A DNA stretch of 64,000 nt from Medicago truncatula (taxonomy: Eukaryota > Streptophyta > Magnoliopsida > Fabales > Fabaceae), in NCBI RefSeq assembly GCF_003473485.1, contig NC_053042.1, positions 32,206,762 to 32,270,761 of the forward strand. Direction: 5' to 3'. The position numbers and the translations under genes are program-made. Within the stretch, counting starts at the first letter, position 1. Each line of letters opens with the position of its first letter. Shown here piece after piece: positions 47,910 to 61,486 of this stretch. The notes under the pieces were generated by a model. The model ran no database searches and was not told the origin of the DNA. It saw only the letters and a list, made by a program, of their open reading frames with translations.

Positions 47910-49665
47910 TTTCTTAGTTTTATGCATTGCACATAATTTATTAGAGAATAAGGAAGAAGATATGAGTGCAGTTACTTGATATGCAAGTAACTGTGTTTAG
48001 TTCAGTTAATCAGATTACTTGATTTGCAAGTAACTATGAGATTACTTGATTAGCTTGTTGATTAGGAGAAGTGTAACACTATATATACTTCTTGTACATG
48101 TTGATTCAACTATGAGAAATGAGAATTATTCGTTTTGCACATTTCATAACATAATTGTCATAGACAGATCTGAAATTTCTTTGGGAGAGAAGAAGTCATA
48201 ACTAGTTCTTAACTTGTCGTGCTTCCTCGCATTGAAGGTATAATGATTTTTTTATTGAAGCTGAGAGTTATTGAGTAAACTTGAATCCAGTATTTTTGAA
48301 ACGTTTCCTATGTCTAATGACTAATACAAGACATTACTAGCCCCGATAGTTCAGTATGTATCTACCTACTTTTCAGCTAGGAATTTTTGCTTTGCGAGGG
48401 TCGTCATTAGGTCAGAAGCTTCATATAGATGGTAATGCAAGGTGGTTTGAAGACAGATAAAAAAACAGCTGAATCTGAATTGTAACTTATGAGATAGTGC
48501 TGATTCCCCTATGTACTATGATAAAAGATAGAAGTGTCACTATTCGACTAGTGGAATAAAAATCTATGAACAAGTGGAAATTTGGGGATGCTCGAATGAC
48601 GGTATGCTTTGTTCTTTTCCTTTCATCCTTTTGCAATGGTTATACTCGATGGTTTTATAAATGTTTATAGTCTTGTCCGTTTGGAATTGGTATGAAGTTC
48701 AGCTATAATGACGATGAAGCATTGGTCTCTTCGTCGTGGATCCACATCAATCGGAAATCCTGCTGTAGATTTGAGAGGCATGGCATATGAGTAAGTCTTT
48801 GTCATTTTTTATGTACTATATATGCCTGCTGCATATGAATATAAAATGTAACTCTTTGTGTGTAGTTTAAGTTTTGATATATGATGCAATCAAATGCTTT
48901 CATATTCCTTTAGTAGTTGATCAGTTGAGCAACCTATTTTCATTTTTACAGCTGCAGAACTTGCCCAAAACAATTACTTTCATTGACAAATTCTATATTT
49001 GGGGATTCTATACAAAGAATTTTAAACCCCTTCTAGGCTAGAAGTTCTAGCCTTAACATATAGAAGTTGTTTCATTTCAGCTCTTAAACATATGAAACAA
49101 TTTAGTCTGATACCAAGTCACTTGACTATGCTATCATTCTCATATAATGTTGTTTGGAACATTGATTAAATTGGATTAAAACTATGCTATCTATACATAA
49201 AAGGATTACCGCGACTTGTACTCCCCTCCGTCCCTATATGTAAACACCCATTTGATTTTACTTTTGTCCCTAAATGTAAACCCCTTTTCAAATTACTAGA
49301 TGCATTTATTTTTATTTTTCCTAAACATACCCCTAATTAATACCACTATCTTGCCTTAAAATATGAAAATTCAAATTTAATACACATATAAGCAAAGGAC
49401 AATTTCGTAACACACAAAACAGACACATTAATTACACTGACAACTTTTCTTAAGAAATGTGAAAAAGACAATGGGTGACTACACTAGAAAAAAGAAGTAT
49501 AATAACTATCGGGCCCAAAAATACTCGAAGCTCCTTAGTTCATCTGTATCCAAACATAAATAAATTTACGAACACCTAAATTTTAAACAAAATCAATTAT
49601 CACAACTACACTAAAGTTGAGACCGAAAAATGCACAACATGTATCATTTTCATTTATTTTTTTAA
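47910..49665. other. Intergenic; partial Stowaway-like end and LTR-like sequence
   Basis: 48040-48130 has a TATATATAC box and LTR-like AAGTAACT repeats (a GATTACTTGATTTGCAAGTAAC word occurs about three times in 47975-48055). 48705-48785 contains a frame reading WSLRRGSTSIGNPAVDLRGM followed by AYE and a donor-like GTAAGT, perhaps a stray exon of an unrecognised gene. 49222-49245 resembles a Stowaway MITE end (CTCCCCTCCGTCCC) without a partner end. Confidence 0.4.
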
Positions 49666-50156
49666 GGGTTAAATATGTTTCTAGTCCCTATAAATATACC
49701 AACTTTTCGTTTTAATCCCTCTAAAATTTTCCTTCAACTTTTAGTCCCTATAAAATTTTCAATCACTACTTTTAGTCCCTATTTTTAAATTAATTTTAGT
49801 ATTTTTTAATAAAATTGTACATAAATGTGTAGAATATTGTAAAAGTATTTCCCAAAAAAAATTAGAATTTTTTAACAAAACATAAATTTAATATGAATTT
49901 TTAACCATCAAAAATATAAAAATTCATATTAAATTCATATTTTGTTAAAAGATTCTAAATTTTTTTAGGAGAGATTCTTATAATTTTTCTGCAAACTTTT
50001 ATTCAAAAATGTAAATTCTACATATGAGTTTACTTTAAAAGAGGGGCCAAAAGTGAAGATGGAAAATTTTTGGAGGACGAAAAGTTGAAGGAAAATTTTA
50101 GAGGGACTAAAACGAAAAGTTGGTATATTTATAGGAACCAAAAACATATTTAACCC
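49666..50156. mobile_element. TIR element (MITE), 491 bp, likely 9-bp TSD
   Basis: Starts GGGTTAAATATGTTTCTAGT and ends with the inverse (ACATATTTAACCC). The TIRs extend about 150 bp and contain TAGTCCCTATAAA words. Flanking 9-mers TTTTTTTAA (49657-49665) and TTTTTTTGA (50157-50165) match at 8 of 9 positions. This sequence type is abundant in legumes. Confidence 0.8.
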
Positions 50157-51233
50157 TTTTTTTGAAAAGAAAATGATAAAAAAAAAAAAAAAAAAAAATC
50201 ATTTTTGTTTTGTTTACAAGTTTTCTCCGCTAGAGATAATCTTATTTCAAACATACCAAACATTATATATTATAACATCATCTCATATCTAAAGTTCAAA
50301 CATTGATTCATCACGTTTTACAAAAGCCACAAATCCCCATCATTGAGTTCAAATTACATTTAATCACAACTAAAGAGTAAATAAAATATTGTATACATAT
50401 CATGAGTAAAATTATTAATAATTACTGTGATTAATGGTAAGATGAAGATGAAAGACATCCCAAAAGTTATTCCCTAAACTATTGATGACCATTTATACAT
50501 AGACACACATTTAAAATATCTTCTCACAACAAGATTCTTGTTCAGTGGGATTTTATGGCATGAAATGTACTAGTATCACTATCCACAAACGTACAGAGAG
50601 AAAGGGTTTGATTGTAGTATTTTGGATCTGCCAGAGTGTCAGTGGTACCTACTGCACCCACCTTGTCTTTAGGTATTATAGGTTGGTCCATACTTCATCT
50701 TCATTTGCGGTGTCTGCAATTTGCATAACTAGTAGTAGTAGTAGTACCTGCCTATATTACAATACTGTCAATTACACACATCAACATCTAACCATATAAA
50801 TAAGCAAAATGAATAATTTATACCTGAAGTAAAAACTTTGGTAGTTGATATTGTATAATCATAATCAAATTTAGGTAAATGTTCTTTTTACACAAAAGGG
50901 GTTGTTAAGAGTGGTTTTAAATTTCTTGTTTTTGGTTTTAGAAGTTGAATTTGAAAACAAAGATGTTTAGGTAAAAAAATGAAGCTGAGTTGATTTTTTT
51001 ACTTAATTCAAAAATTATGTTCACTTAAATCTTGAAGCCACAAAAATAAATATTCTAATTTTTTTTTTTGTTTGAGAACGATGATAATTATGTTTATAGT
51101 GGTTTTAAACATATTGTTATTCTTTGGTTGTCATTATAGGACTGTTGATAATTTTTCTTCAATTTTGGAGTTATGTTGTTGTATTGTGATTATGAGGCCT
51201 TAATAATAACAAAAAAAAATTTACAAAAGGAAA
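50157..51233. other. Intergenic, no feature supported
   Basis: Begins with an A-rich run, then AT-rich sequence. A short open frame at 50545-50799 has no recognisable domain. A (TAG)n stretch of about six units is near 50731. Confidence 0.45.
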
Positions 51234-51984
51234 AATAATGCATTTCATTCATGATAAGGGTAAAGATACACGATGGAATTTTAATAAAGATGCAGAAACT
51301 AATATGGTATGGAGCTTCCTTAGACAAACTATGGGTCACTTTAATGTCTTGACTTCTAATGAACTTTACATCAGAGTTTATTAAATCAGAAACTATAAGA
51401 TCTATAATCATTGATAATTGCACTATAATCAGAAACGCCTTGCATATTACCATCTATATTTTCAACTATGGTTTTAGAGTCCGTCACAAAATCCATGTTA
51501 ACCAACTGGAGGTCGCGAGCCCATCGAAGGGTTGAGGCCTGATCGAGAGCATGCCTAACGCCTCACCATGTCCACATCTAGCACTAGAGAGATCCATTAC
51601 ACTTTGACCAAGACAAATCGCCCTTCGTCGTCCCAAATACATATACAGAACCCTACCTTATTCAAAGACTGAGAGAACGAAGCATCAACATTGCATTTGT
51701 ACCTACCAATGCTTGGTTTCCTCCCACTCATCTCATCTTGATCATCACTTGTCGATGATTTTGGCTTAGGAAGACTTACAAAATATTATTACTCATATTT
51801 GCCTCAAACATTAATTATTATTATTTTTTGTGTGACAAAATATGTTTCAATTTGTTGCCAATGACATTGCCAAATATGAGGTTTCTGGCTTGCCTCACAT
51901 TAAAACCAAAGGTCACAATCAAAGTCCCAGATTGATATAATTTCAAATGAATGAATGCTAATGGCTTCAATATGGGACACCCTT
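51234..51984 (-). mobile_element. LINE-derived copy B (RNase H C-terminus), without SINE or MITE
   Basis: The minus strand at 51453-51230 encodes SDLINSDVKFIRSQDIKVTH, then SLSKEAPYH, the same RNase H end as copy A. Both copies stop being similar at the same point (GGGACACCCTT), which argues for a shared truncated parent or a segmental copy. Confidence 0.7.
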
Positions 51985-54900
51985 ATTCTAACGCGTGGAA
52001 GATTGTTTTGTCACCTCCAACTGGTTTCACTCACTGTTCTCCAAACATATCCCATCCAACAATAAAAATACAAAGACAAAAACACAATAATTAAAAGATA
52101 TAAGAAAAAAATTGACATGAAATGAAACGTAGCATCTCTCAGTCCATGCACTGCTTCCCTTTGTTGTCTTGTAGTTGTCAAATTAATAATTCAACCGTGT
52201 CATGCTCGCAGACACTTATTTTGTCAACGTTATTTGTGACATGTGTAGTTTATATTTTTCCAATGTTATTACTTATTAGTTAAGTAAATAAAATATGTAG
52301 TAAACCATTTCCCAAAAATACATAGGTTGAAAAAAACATGGGTTAAAGTAAATAATCACTAGCTAGTAGAATTATGCGTGTGTTGAATTAAAATTTTAAA
52401 AGACAACTTTGTACGAAAAAGTCTTGATTTTTATTTTACAAACTCTTGTAGATTTTATAAGGTTATGTTAGATTTTAATGACCTTTTAAATTTTAAAAGA
52501 CTATCAAGATTTAAAATTTGAATTTGAAATGATTTATATCATAAGATTTTATAGAATTTAAAGAAAAATGATAGTGTTAAAAGTGTGATTAAGTATTGTA
52601 ATTTCTTTTATAAATTTTTGTCAAGTGATTTCTTAAGGTATAGTTGCCGCAGACATTTTGGTGACAAGAAATGGGACAAAAGATGAAAAAAAAAAAAAAA
52701 TATGAAGGCTCAGCTAGTGGTAGATATGTGATGTATGCTATGAGTTGCACGACGTGCAACTGAAGATAATTCAGAAGTGGTCAGCTATTGGTAAATGTGT
52801 GATGCGTGGATTGAGTTGCGTGTCACGCAGCTTGGTAGAATTCTAAAGAACACACTGCTTCATGCATGTGTGATGTACACAAGGATGTGCACGTCACACA
52901 TAGACTATTTCGAAAAGTTTGGAAATGCGTACCTATAAATAGAAAATCCCCGCCTCATTGGAAAATGACTCTTCGGGGATCAAAACACAGCGAAATCACG
53001 ATTTGAGAAGGTTAGGACTTAGGAGCAACCAAAAATGTCTCGATGGCGAGGACTCATCACACAGTGATCCTTTATTCATGCATTTCTTTACATGTTCCTT
53101 TGTTTATGTTTAGGGATCATGAGTAGTTAGTTTCCTAGGTTAGGTGATGTAGATGACCTTCTCTGCAGCTAATTAAACCATGTATTACGTTGAGTTACCT
53201 TTGAATACAATTGATCTTGCTTAGCTTTATTTGGTTAATATTTGTTATTAATGTTTTATTATGCGTTTACGAATATATGTTCATACATCGATCTTGGTCT
53301 CGAAATACTATTAACCTTAGCTTTTGGCACTTAACCAAACTTTAATCGTCAATCCAAAATAGCTTTAGACATATCCTATTACCGCTTGTGACAATAATTT
53401 TAACATACGGTCAAACATTTGATGGTTATAGACTCACCTGAAATATTAGGGGGTTGTGACCAAAGAAGTGGGTTAAGTACCAAGACATTGAGTTTATCTA
53501 TTTTTGTTAGAACGTCGTGAAACTAAGTAATTAATTGTAGACTCTGGACCCAATTACTAAGTAGTAAAAGAAAAAAAATCAAACATATTGATCTAATCAC
53601 TTTCTCATTTGTTTTTACTTCATCAGTATAAACCAATCATTGTAAAGTGCAACTCCCAAGCTACACATCATGATCGTAGTCGTATTAGTTAAGTAGGAAT
53701 TTCACAACACATGTGTATAAATTTTTTATAATTTTTACTATTTAACGATATTTTAGTACACTTGCTAAATTAATCATTAAAAAGTCTCGATTGAATACTA
53801 CTTGATTTTTACCGGTCCACATGTGTCTTAGAAAAAGGGAGTAGGAGAAAGAAATATGTGACCAAGTATGTGAAAATCTTAAACTTTTAACATCTTCACT
53901 GTTCAATACATCCGCTATTCGATTAAGTCCTCCAGACACACCCTCAATGAAGATGGAAAATGTTCCCTATAAATTAAAATGGAGTAAATTCATTCGCCTA
54001 GGTTGAAGGGTTATAAAAACTTGAGGATCTGTTAGCATCGATATGCAGACACAACATGAGCATTATATTTAGTGATGGTGGTTTGAACGATAGACAACTT
54101 CCTACATGCATGTGTTTTCAATGTTCTTCTTCAATGATGCTATGTATGGGTTGGAATCAACTTCGATCTATATTTAATGAGTCCAACAAAGAAAGTTATA
54201 TAGGTGGAAAAAAAAAATAAGGGTCATTAAGGAAAAATAAATAGTTTGCATTGAAAATAAAATAGTTTTTACACGTTTAAAATTTTGATTATACAAGTTT
54301 TAATATATTTGTTTGTTTTACTAGTATCTCAAAAGCACTTGTTAGTATTTTCATATAATAATATTTTTAAAATATTGTTAATATATTCAACGACAATATA
54401 ATCAAACAATTTGACTCAAGTGACTAATGAGTTTTACAAAGAAAGAATTGTTAAAGAGAACCTGAGTTTGATTCATGATGAACAATTTTTTGTCAGACTT
54501 TACGTACTTACCATCAAACTTCAGTGTTTCTTTCTCTTGAGAAACAGATGGTTAACAAAAAAATCTGATTAGATCTCTCTTCAAATAATAATGTTAATTA
54601 AATGAAGAGATCTTAACTCGCCACCTTATATATATGAAGTCTTAACTCGCCACCTTGTATGCTTCATGAAGAAAGAATTGTTCGAGAGAACCTTGATCAA
54701 AGTTTATTATTACCTTCACCAAAGATAAGTTAGCATGTGGTTCAATTGATCATCTCATAGACCATCTATATCTAAGTCGATTGGATCTTGCAATATCATT
54801 AACATTCAGTCATTTTGAAAGAATTAGTTTGGTTTTAAGGTTTTGAATTTGGTTATGATAACACCATATTGTCTCATAATATTTCTAGATGTGTTGTTGA

Positions 54901-56321
54901 CCTAGTATTTATCTCGAAATGGAAATGTGACATGTCCCAATTATTGATCTTTCTGATTGTATCATCTTAATTAATTTTAGTTTTTGAATGACTCGTTTTG
55001 ATTAGTTTAATGATATTGGTTTGGGACTTTAAAGTGTGCTCTTCTCAAAAACAAATTATAAAAAAAAAAAAAAAAATTAACGAATCATGTGATTATCTTA
55101 TCCTATTTATAATAAAATGAATATTTCTTTGACACACATTTTCTAACCCTCTTCTTTTTTTTGGTCAAACTTTGTATAAGTCTCATCAAATTTATATGAA
55201 ATCAACGCAATTTAATGGACTTCTATAATTTTAACCAATAATACAGTGTGTGGAAAAAAACTGTATTAGAAAATATGTTGCTAGCATTTTTCTTGTATCA
55301 AAGTCATTAATGAATTAAAACTTACAGATATATCCGTTAATATTATGAGAAAAATCACACATTGAATGATAGAATGAAAATATAATCTTAAATCTTAAGG
55401 ATGCGTTTGATTTGCTAAAAAATAAGGACAGGATAGAACAACTCTAGTTGTCCAGTGTTTGATTTGTAAAACTGTTTCAGGTACAAGACAAACTGGAGGC
55501 AAGGGACAAGACAAAAACTCATATTTTTGTCCCTCATCAAACCACAGCACAACTTTTTGTCTCACGTACAAGTTGTCTAAAATACCAAAATAGCATTTTG
55601 TCCCTCAAAAATCGTATAAAACAAAAAATTACTCAATGCCATAAAAAAATTGTCATGTACTGTTCTGCCTTGTGTTGTACTGTTCTATCTTGTACTGTTC
55701 TGTCCAATACTTACTGTTTTGTAAACCAAACACACCCGATGTTTAACAGTTCATTGAATACTAAAGAAAGACTCTTAAACTGCTAAAAAAGTAAATTATA
55801 CAAAATATATATTCTTTTGAAAACTTTGAGCATTTTTCTTTAAATTTATCAATCGCTACATAATATTTTGGTTTTTGAACCATACAACCCAATGAAGTAT
55901 CTCTAAATTCTTTTATTTTCCCATAGTGTCTGTCGACTGACCTAATGACTCCCTATTTTTTGGGACAGAGACTGCCTATCTTACAAACAAAAATCCTTCT
56001 TTTCTCTAAATTCTCATTCACTTTAAATATTTTTCCATGTTTGTTACAATCAGACTCAACAATAGTCGAAAATTAGTGCCGCTACATTTGGCAACTCTAC
56101 TAGGGTTGGACCAAGCTACGTTACTTAATATATGTACGGTCCACCCCCTAGAGTATAGATCAATTATTATTTGCATGGTTCTCTTTGTTTGAACTAGAAA
56201 TTAATGTTTACAAGAAAATAAGAAATCGCATGTTGGTTGTAATGAAAAAGATCACATGTTGGCATAAATACTATGAAGTTAGTTGTATAGTTGTATGCTA
56301 TTAATATTATCTTTATGCATG
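51985..56321. other. Gene-poor region, old repeats
   Basis: No gene recognised. 52690-53040 is distinct: repeated TGTGATG...GTTGC...ACG words (GTTGCACGACGTGCAACTG is palindromic), a TATAAATAG box at 52935 and CTTCGGGGATCAAAACACAG. It looks like a promoter-bearing LTR, but I could not find its ends. 54590-54660 repeats TCTTAACTCGCCACCTT twice. Confidence 0.4.
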
Positions 56322-56425
56322 TGAGTTTAACTCAATTGATAGGGACAATGCATAATACTATATGTAAGGTCGGGGTTCAAACCTCAGGTACCCCACTTCT
56401 CCACATTTAAAATGTGTAAGCTATA
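56322..56425 (+). repeat. SINE-like element
   Basis: GAGTTTAACTCAATTGATAGGG (A-box-like), then GGGGTTCAAACCTCAGG (decayed B box) and CCCCACTTCTCCACATTT. Same family as 60014 and 32285; no clear A-tail left. Confidence 0.65.
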
Positions 56426-56429
56426 GCTA

Positions 56430-56932
56430 CTATGATGATGTGGGAAATAGGGTGTTTAATTTTAACATTGAAACCTTTCAAGATGATAAAGTTAGTAATG
56501 GAAAAATTGGTATGAAGGTTATTATGGTTGATGTAAGGAGAAGTTTCTGCTATGATAAGGTTGATAGTAAAATTAGGTTTGATGGCTCTATTGTTGAATC
56601 TATTTTGGTTTTTGCAATACCAAATGACAGAGATGCAATTGGTGATGGTAGCAAAAATGAAATATTTGCATTGATGTGACCAATTTCTATTGCAAAGTTT
56701 CAAGACATCAAAGAGGTTTGTGAAGCTTCAATGTATATTAAGAATATAACTTAACTAGTGCCAAATAAATTTAGCATAGTTACAATCAAAGAAAAGGTGA
56801 AGAGAGGATTCTATATTGGAGCCACAAAAATTGCACATAGATGGGAAGTTGCATCCTCTTCTGGTAAAGTTTCATCAGTAGGTAGCTTGTCATGGAAGCT
56901 TTGCCAAAGAATGAAAGTTTTGGCAATGGGAT
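56430..56932 (+). pseudogene. Unrecognised decayed coding-like stretch
   Basis: An open frame reading VGNRVFNFNIETFQDDKVSN ... VRRSFCYDKVDSKIRFDGSI continues to a stop at 56677. The same frame then stays readable with one more stop to 56932 (GFYIGATKIAHRWEVASSSG). Composition looks protein-like, but I recognise no family. It could be a transposon-captured or decayed gene. Confidence 0.3.
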
Positions 56933-58826
56933 AACAATATTTCATTGGGCTGTTGGTAAAAATTGAACACTAAATGGAACAAAACTAAAGTAATAAATTT
57001 CAAAATAGACAATTAATTCAACATAATTTAATATTACACAAGTAATAAAACATAAAATTGTTCACTTGAGTCCAACTTTATCGCTGATTCAATAAATATT
57101 GAAACAATTTTTTTAAAAAAGAAATGATAATCCGTGCTCATGGAAAAGTGGTTAAGGAATGCAATATAAAAATATTGCATTCGAAGTGTCAAAAAGTAGT
57201 ACTATATTCAATTTTTTAAAAGTAAAAAATTTGTTACTTTTCAATAAAAAACTTCTATTTTAAACTTTCTTAACTAGTGTTCATGGGACACTAGTTAGCA
57301 TGATTCTTTTTTAAAACCGACTTGAAGGAGCAATCTGCCCCGTCACGATCACATTTCTTTAGAGAATTAAGTAGGACAGATCAACTTAAGATGTGAAGTC
57401 AAACTCCTCAATGGTTTTTATTTTTGTTTTTGAGAGAACTCCTCAATGGTTTTCCATTCTAAAGATGAAAAAGGATGTAATAAATATTAAATATGTATTT
57501 CGATTGGTTTAGCAGGTGAAGATGATGATTTTGTTTCTTTCCTAATAACCATAATTTGGATCTTTTACCTCTAATAGATATCTTAAAATATCACAATGGC
57601 TTAAACTCTTTGAGATTAGTCCTTAAGCCAACAACAAGAAATCTATTTATTTTGTGTACAAAAACATCAGTTTTTTTATATGTGGTTGAATTACCTTTTA
57701 AATAGGCGACTTTATGAATCAACTTTTTTTTTGTTGATGAGAGATGTGTTACAAACTCTCTCGACGCTATATTGTGAGAATAAACTTTAATGGAGGAAAA
57801 TTATGTGTATTTTTTTATCTTTGTTGATGAGATACATGTTACTAACTCACCCTTGACATCCATTCACTTTTGACTAGGTACAAAAATTTACCTAGCCCTC
57901 CGATAGAACTAGGTGCAAAAATTTACCTATTTGATTCATGAAAGACAATATATTTTTTCTTCTAAATTTGAAGATATTATATGGCTCATTATTTAATATT
58001 TGTTTTTGCATAAAAATAACACTCAATCAATTTTTAGATTTTATGAACAAATTTAAATAAAACATCAAATAACCCTTGAAGAATTTATCCTTCCAAAAAA
58101 CCCTAGAATAATTTAGAAAAAAGTTTGTTTAATCTTCTTCATCGACATTTAAGAAACTGTCTACTTTCCTAAAAGAAATGTCAATTTAAAATAATAAATT
58201 TTCAAATCAGACATCACAACTCATCTTTCTTTAACATATATCTTAAATGTTTTGCTGGCTTTTAAAATATGGGGTTCACCATTATTTTATTTTTTTTATC
58301 AAGCAGCTTAGTCGTTAAATTTCACATTTTTTAAGGTGAATAAGTGAGGTATCTGAAATTTAAATCCCAACTCTGCATATAATATTACACATCCCTATTT
58401 ACTGAGTTATGCTCACGAGGACATGCGGTTCACTGTTTTATATCTTTTCAAACGAAAACTAAAAAAGAAAAGAAAGTGAAAACCTAACAAGAAAAGCCAT
58501 TTATTATTAATTAATTAAATTAAAGCACAAAGAAGAAACCAAATAGTCCCACTTATGAAGTATGAGTACTTACAAAATAGAGGAAACCGGATACGTGTTT
58601 GATGTCGATATTCGAAAGAAGCTTGTTTGATATTTCATTTTTCCTCACTTTTTTTTATTGGGAGTGACTTTCTCTTAAATTAATACAATGATTATATAGT
58701 ATTTGCGTATTTCAGTTTCTTTCTGGTTGTAAACAACACTTTTTTTTTTTCAAAACAAAATTGAACTATTTTTATAAAGTTTTTGTTGTGAATTGAAAAA
58801 TTTAGCTCTCTCACATTATGTTACAT
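56933..58826. other. Intergenic, no feature supported
   Basis: Strongly AT-rich with short poly-A/T runs; a TGTTGATGAGA word repeats near 57733 and 57821. No gene seen. Confidence 0.5.
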
Positions 58827-58990
58827 GGCTGTGTTTGCTAACACAAAAAGCTAGTTTATAGTTTGTTGGAGTAACTTATAAGTTCGTTGGATGAAAACGT
58901 GATGTGTTTGGTAACAAGTTTTTTTCATGAGCTTATAGTTTTTTTTTAGAAGCTATTTCAAATAGCTTTTTAGATTATAGCTGATAGCTT
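58827..58990 (+). repeat. Interspersed repeat of about 165 bp (copy B)
   Basis: Inverse of 29934-30103. Starts GGCTGTGTTTGCTAAC, contains GTGTTTGGTAACAAG, and ends in AATAGCTTTTTAGATTATAG. A further fragment (ACCAAACACATTATTTTTAA, then GAGCTTTTCAGCTATCAG) is at about 59807-59850. Confidence 0.55.
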
Positions 58991-60013
58991 TTTACATTTT
59001 CTTCCAATAATAATCTTATTATTTTATTTTTATTACTTTTGCATCCTTCAATAAACAAAAGCAATTGTCCCACTCACTCACCACTCACTCACGTTTTGTT
59101 TTCCTCTTCTTCTCAGATATTTTTGTCACAAACACTTCAAAGGCCACAATTTTCCCACAAGTATATATATTAGAGTTTATCATTTTTGTCCTTCCATGTC
59201 TATAAAATATGGCTGTGGAAATCTCAGCCTGACATGATCATTACATTCGTTATAAATTAATTATCATAATTTACTATCTTATCACTTGTATGCTCAATAA
59301 TTTGAATGGATTCTGGTTTGTCTAGAATTGAAACTTTGGTAGTTTGAATGTATTGTTCATGTTTAATGGCAACCATTGCATAATGTAGGAAATAATCAAA
59401 TGACTTAAATTGGTGTTGATTTACATCCTCTTCGGCCAAATTTCTTAAAGGAAGTAAATTTGTCATTTTTTTTTTCTTTTAAATCAATGTCTTAAGATAC
59501 ACAAAGTCTATAGTATAGTTCTTTAGATTTGTGAAATGATAATTTAGTCACTTCTTTAGATTTGTGAAATGATAATTTAGTCACTTAAATTAACGTATAC
59601 GATCGAATTTATTCCTTTTTAAATTTAGCATTATAGAATGTTCATTTTGATGTATGAAGAAGGGACCAAAGACAATATATGACTTTTATAGATTTTGATG
59701 AATATTTTTCAAAGGTTATTTTTTTTTTTTGACATAATTTTGATTTTTTTTAAATTAAATTGTCATATACTTTTAAGTCATTTTATATTTATAACAGTTA
59801 ATTTTACCAAACACATTATTTTTAATAAAAGAGCTTTTCAGCTATCAGCTAGTTTATGACGAGCCATAAGAAAAGAATATATATATTTTTAACTTACTCG
59901 CACTTTGTTTTTGTTTTGTTAAACATTTGTTTCACCGTACTGGCACCTCTAGATTGTAGAGTCTCACATTTTATGAAGAATTGTTTGATTGAAACTAAAA
60001 AAATATATGTTAT

Positions 60014-60150
60014 CATGGTGAACTTAGATCAGTTGGTAGGGATATTGCATTTATATGTAGGGGTCGGGGATCGAACCCCGGACATCCCACTTCTCCACAA
60101 TTAAATTATGTGAGTTCTAGCCACTAGGCTACTTGATAAAAAAAAAATAA
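60014..60150 (+). mobile_element. SINE-like element with A/B boxes and A-tail
   Basis: Has GATCAGTTGGTAGGGATATT (A box), GGGGATCGAACCCCGG (B-box-like, T-stem perfect), CATCCCACTTCTCCACA, GCCACTAGGCTACTTGAT and then an A-run at 60139-60147. The most complete of the three related copies in the window. Assignment as tRNA-derived SINE is inference from the Pol III boxes and tail. Confidence 0.7.
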
Positions 60151-61486
60151 TCAAGAAATGTATTTTTAAAATTTGAACAACCCTTTGATAAAAAATGAAC
60201 AACCTTTATATTTATGTATGTAAAGAATTTACATTTTAATAATATCTTATCATGTAACAAGCTTTTAAATATTTTTACTCTATAACATTTAAATAAAATA
60301 TGATAGATAATAAACAATGCATGACCCATGCACATGAACATTTATATCACTAGGTTTTTTCTACACAAGTATAATATTTGTGTAGATAATTGTTGAATTA
60401 TCTAACCGGTGAAAACATATATGAAAAGAGATCAACCTCTAAACCAGATCTTTTTAACCATAGTAAAAAAACAGAGAAGAAAACAAATAGTCCCACACAC
60501 AAAAAATAAACAATAATAATGGATGTTACTAAAGTCCACTCCACCACTACTACTACACTTTGATATTTTTGTTGTTAAAAGTAAACAAAAGTCATTGGTT
60601 TTTATTATTTGTTTCTGTTAGTTTTCGTGTGTTGTGTGGTGTCATTGTGCGTGTATGCTTTTGGACTCTTGCCATTGCATTGCATCATCCATCCATAAAC
60701 TGTCTCTCTCTCTCTCTTTTCTTATCTCTGCACTGCATCCATGTCGGCCATCATCTCTTTCCTTTGAATTGAATCCACCTCAAGATTCTCTTTTCTAATT
60801 TCTACCTTTTTCTTTCTTTCTTATATTCTAAACTTTGAAGAAGAAGATCTTGTTACATATATGTAATACATATTATTTTGTTGTCACTACTTGTTTTTTC
60901 TTCTCTTCATTTTTTAGCTTGGATCTTGAACTGTTTTTTCATTTTTATATATGTAAAAAATTTCAAGTTTGAAATTCTCTGTTAAAAAACAGAACAGAAA
61001 AAATAATTTGGTGGGTATGAACAATTTTCATGAAATTTCAAATTTTGATAAACATGGAAGCAACCCTTTGAGATATTTAATTGTTCAAGACATTAGGATT
61101 TTCATTGTGTCAATGTTTTGGAGACAAAGTAGTTAATTGCCATCAAAATTGAAGAAAAAATAAATAAACTTTATGAAATCTGAATTATTATTAGTCTGTC
61201 AGCAAAATTGAAGACTCAAGAGAAGCAGTGAGCAACTGGGATTTTTGTTTCTGAATTTTGTTGACACGTGGCAAGCAATTTTCTTCTTGTTCCAGCGGTT
61301 ACTGTGATCATATATGACTTTTCAGGTAGAAAAAAGTTCATAAATTGCAACTTTACTAGTCTTTTAATTCATGGTGGAAGATAAAAATTTAATGTGTATT
61401 TTTTATTTTTTTGTGTCATCAATTCTATTACTTAATTTGGTAAACTAATACAGTTGCAGAAATTTTGCAGTGAAAGTTTTTTGAAG
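60151..61486. promoter_or_regulatory. ARF upstream region and leader
   Basis: Presumed promoter and 5' UTR of the auxin response factor. A CT-rich microsatellite run (CTCTCTCTCTCTCT) lies at 60703-60717. Several ATGs precede the chosen start, and acceptor-like TTTTCAG (61320-61326) and TTTTGCAG (61463-61470) suggest a leader intron, unproven. A TGACACGTGGCA word (G-box core) is at 61262. Confidence 0.4.
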
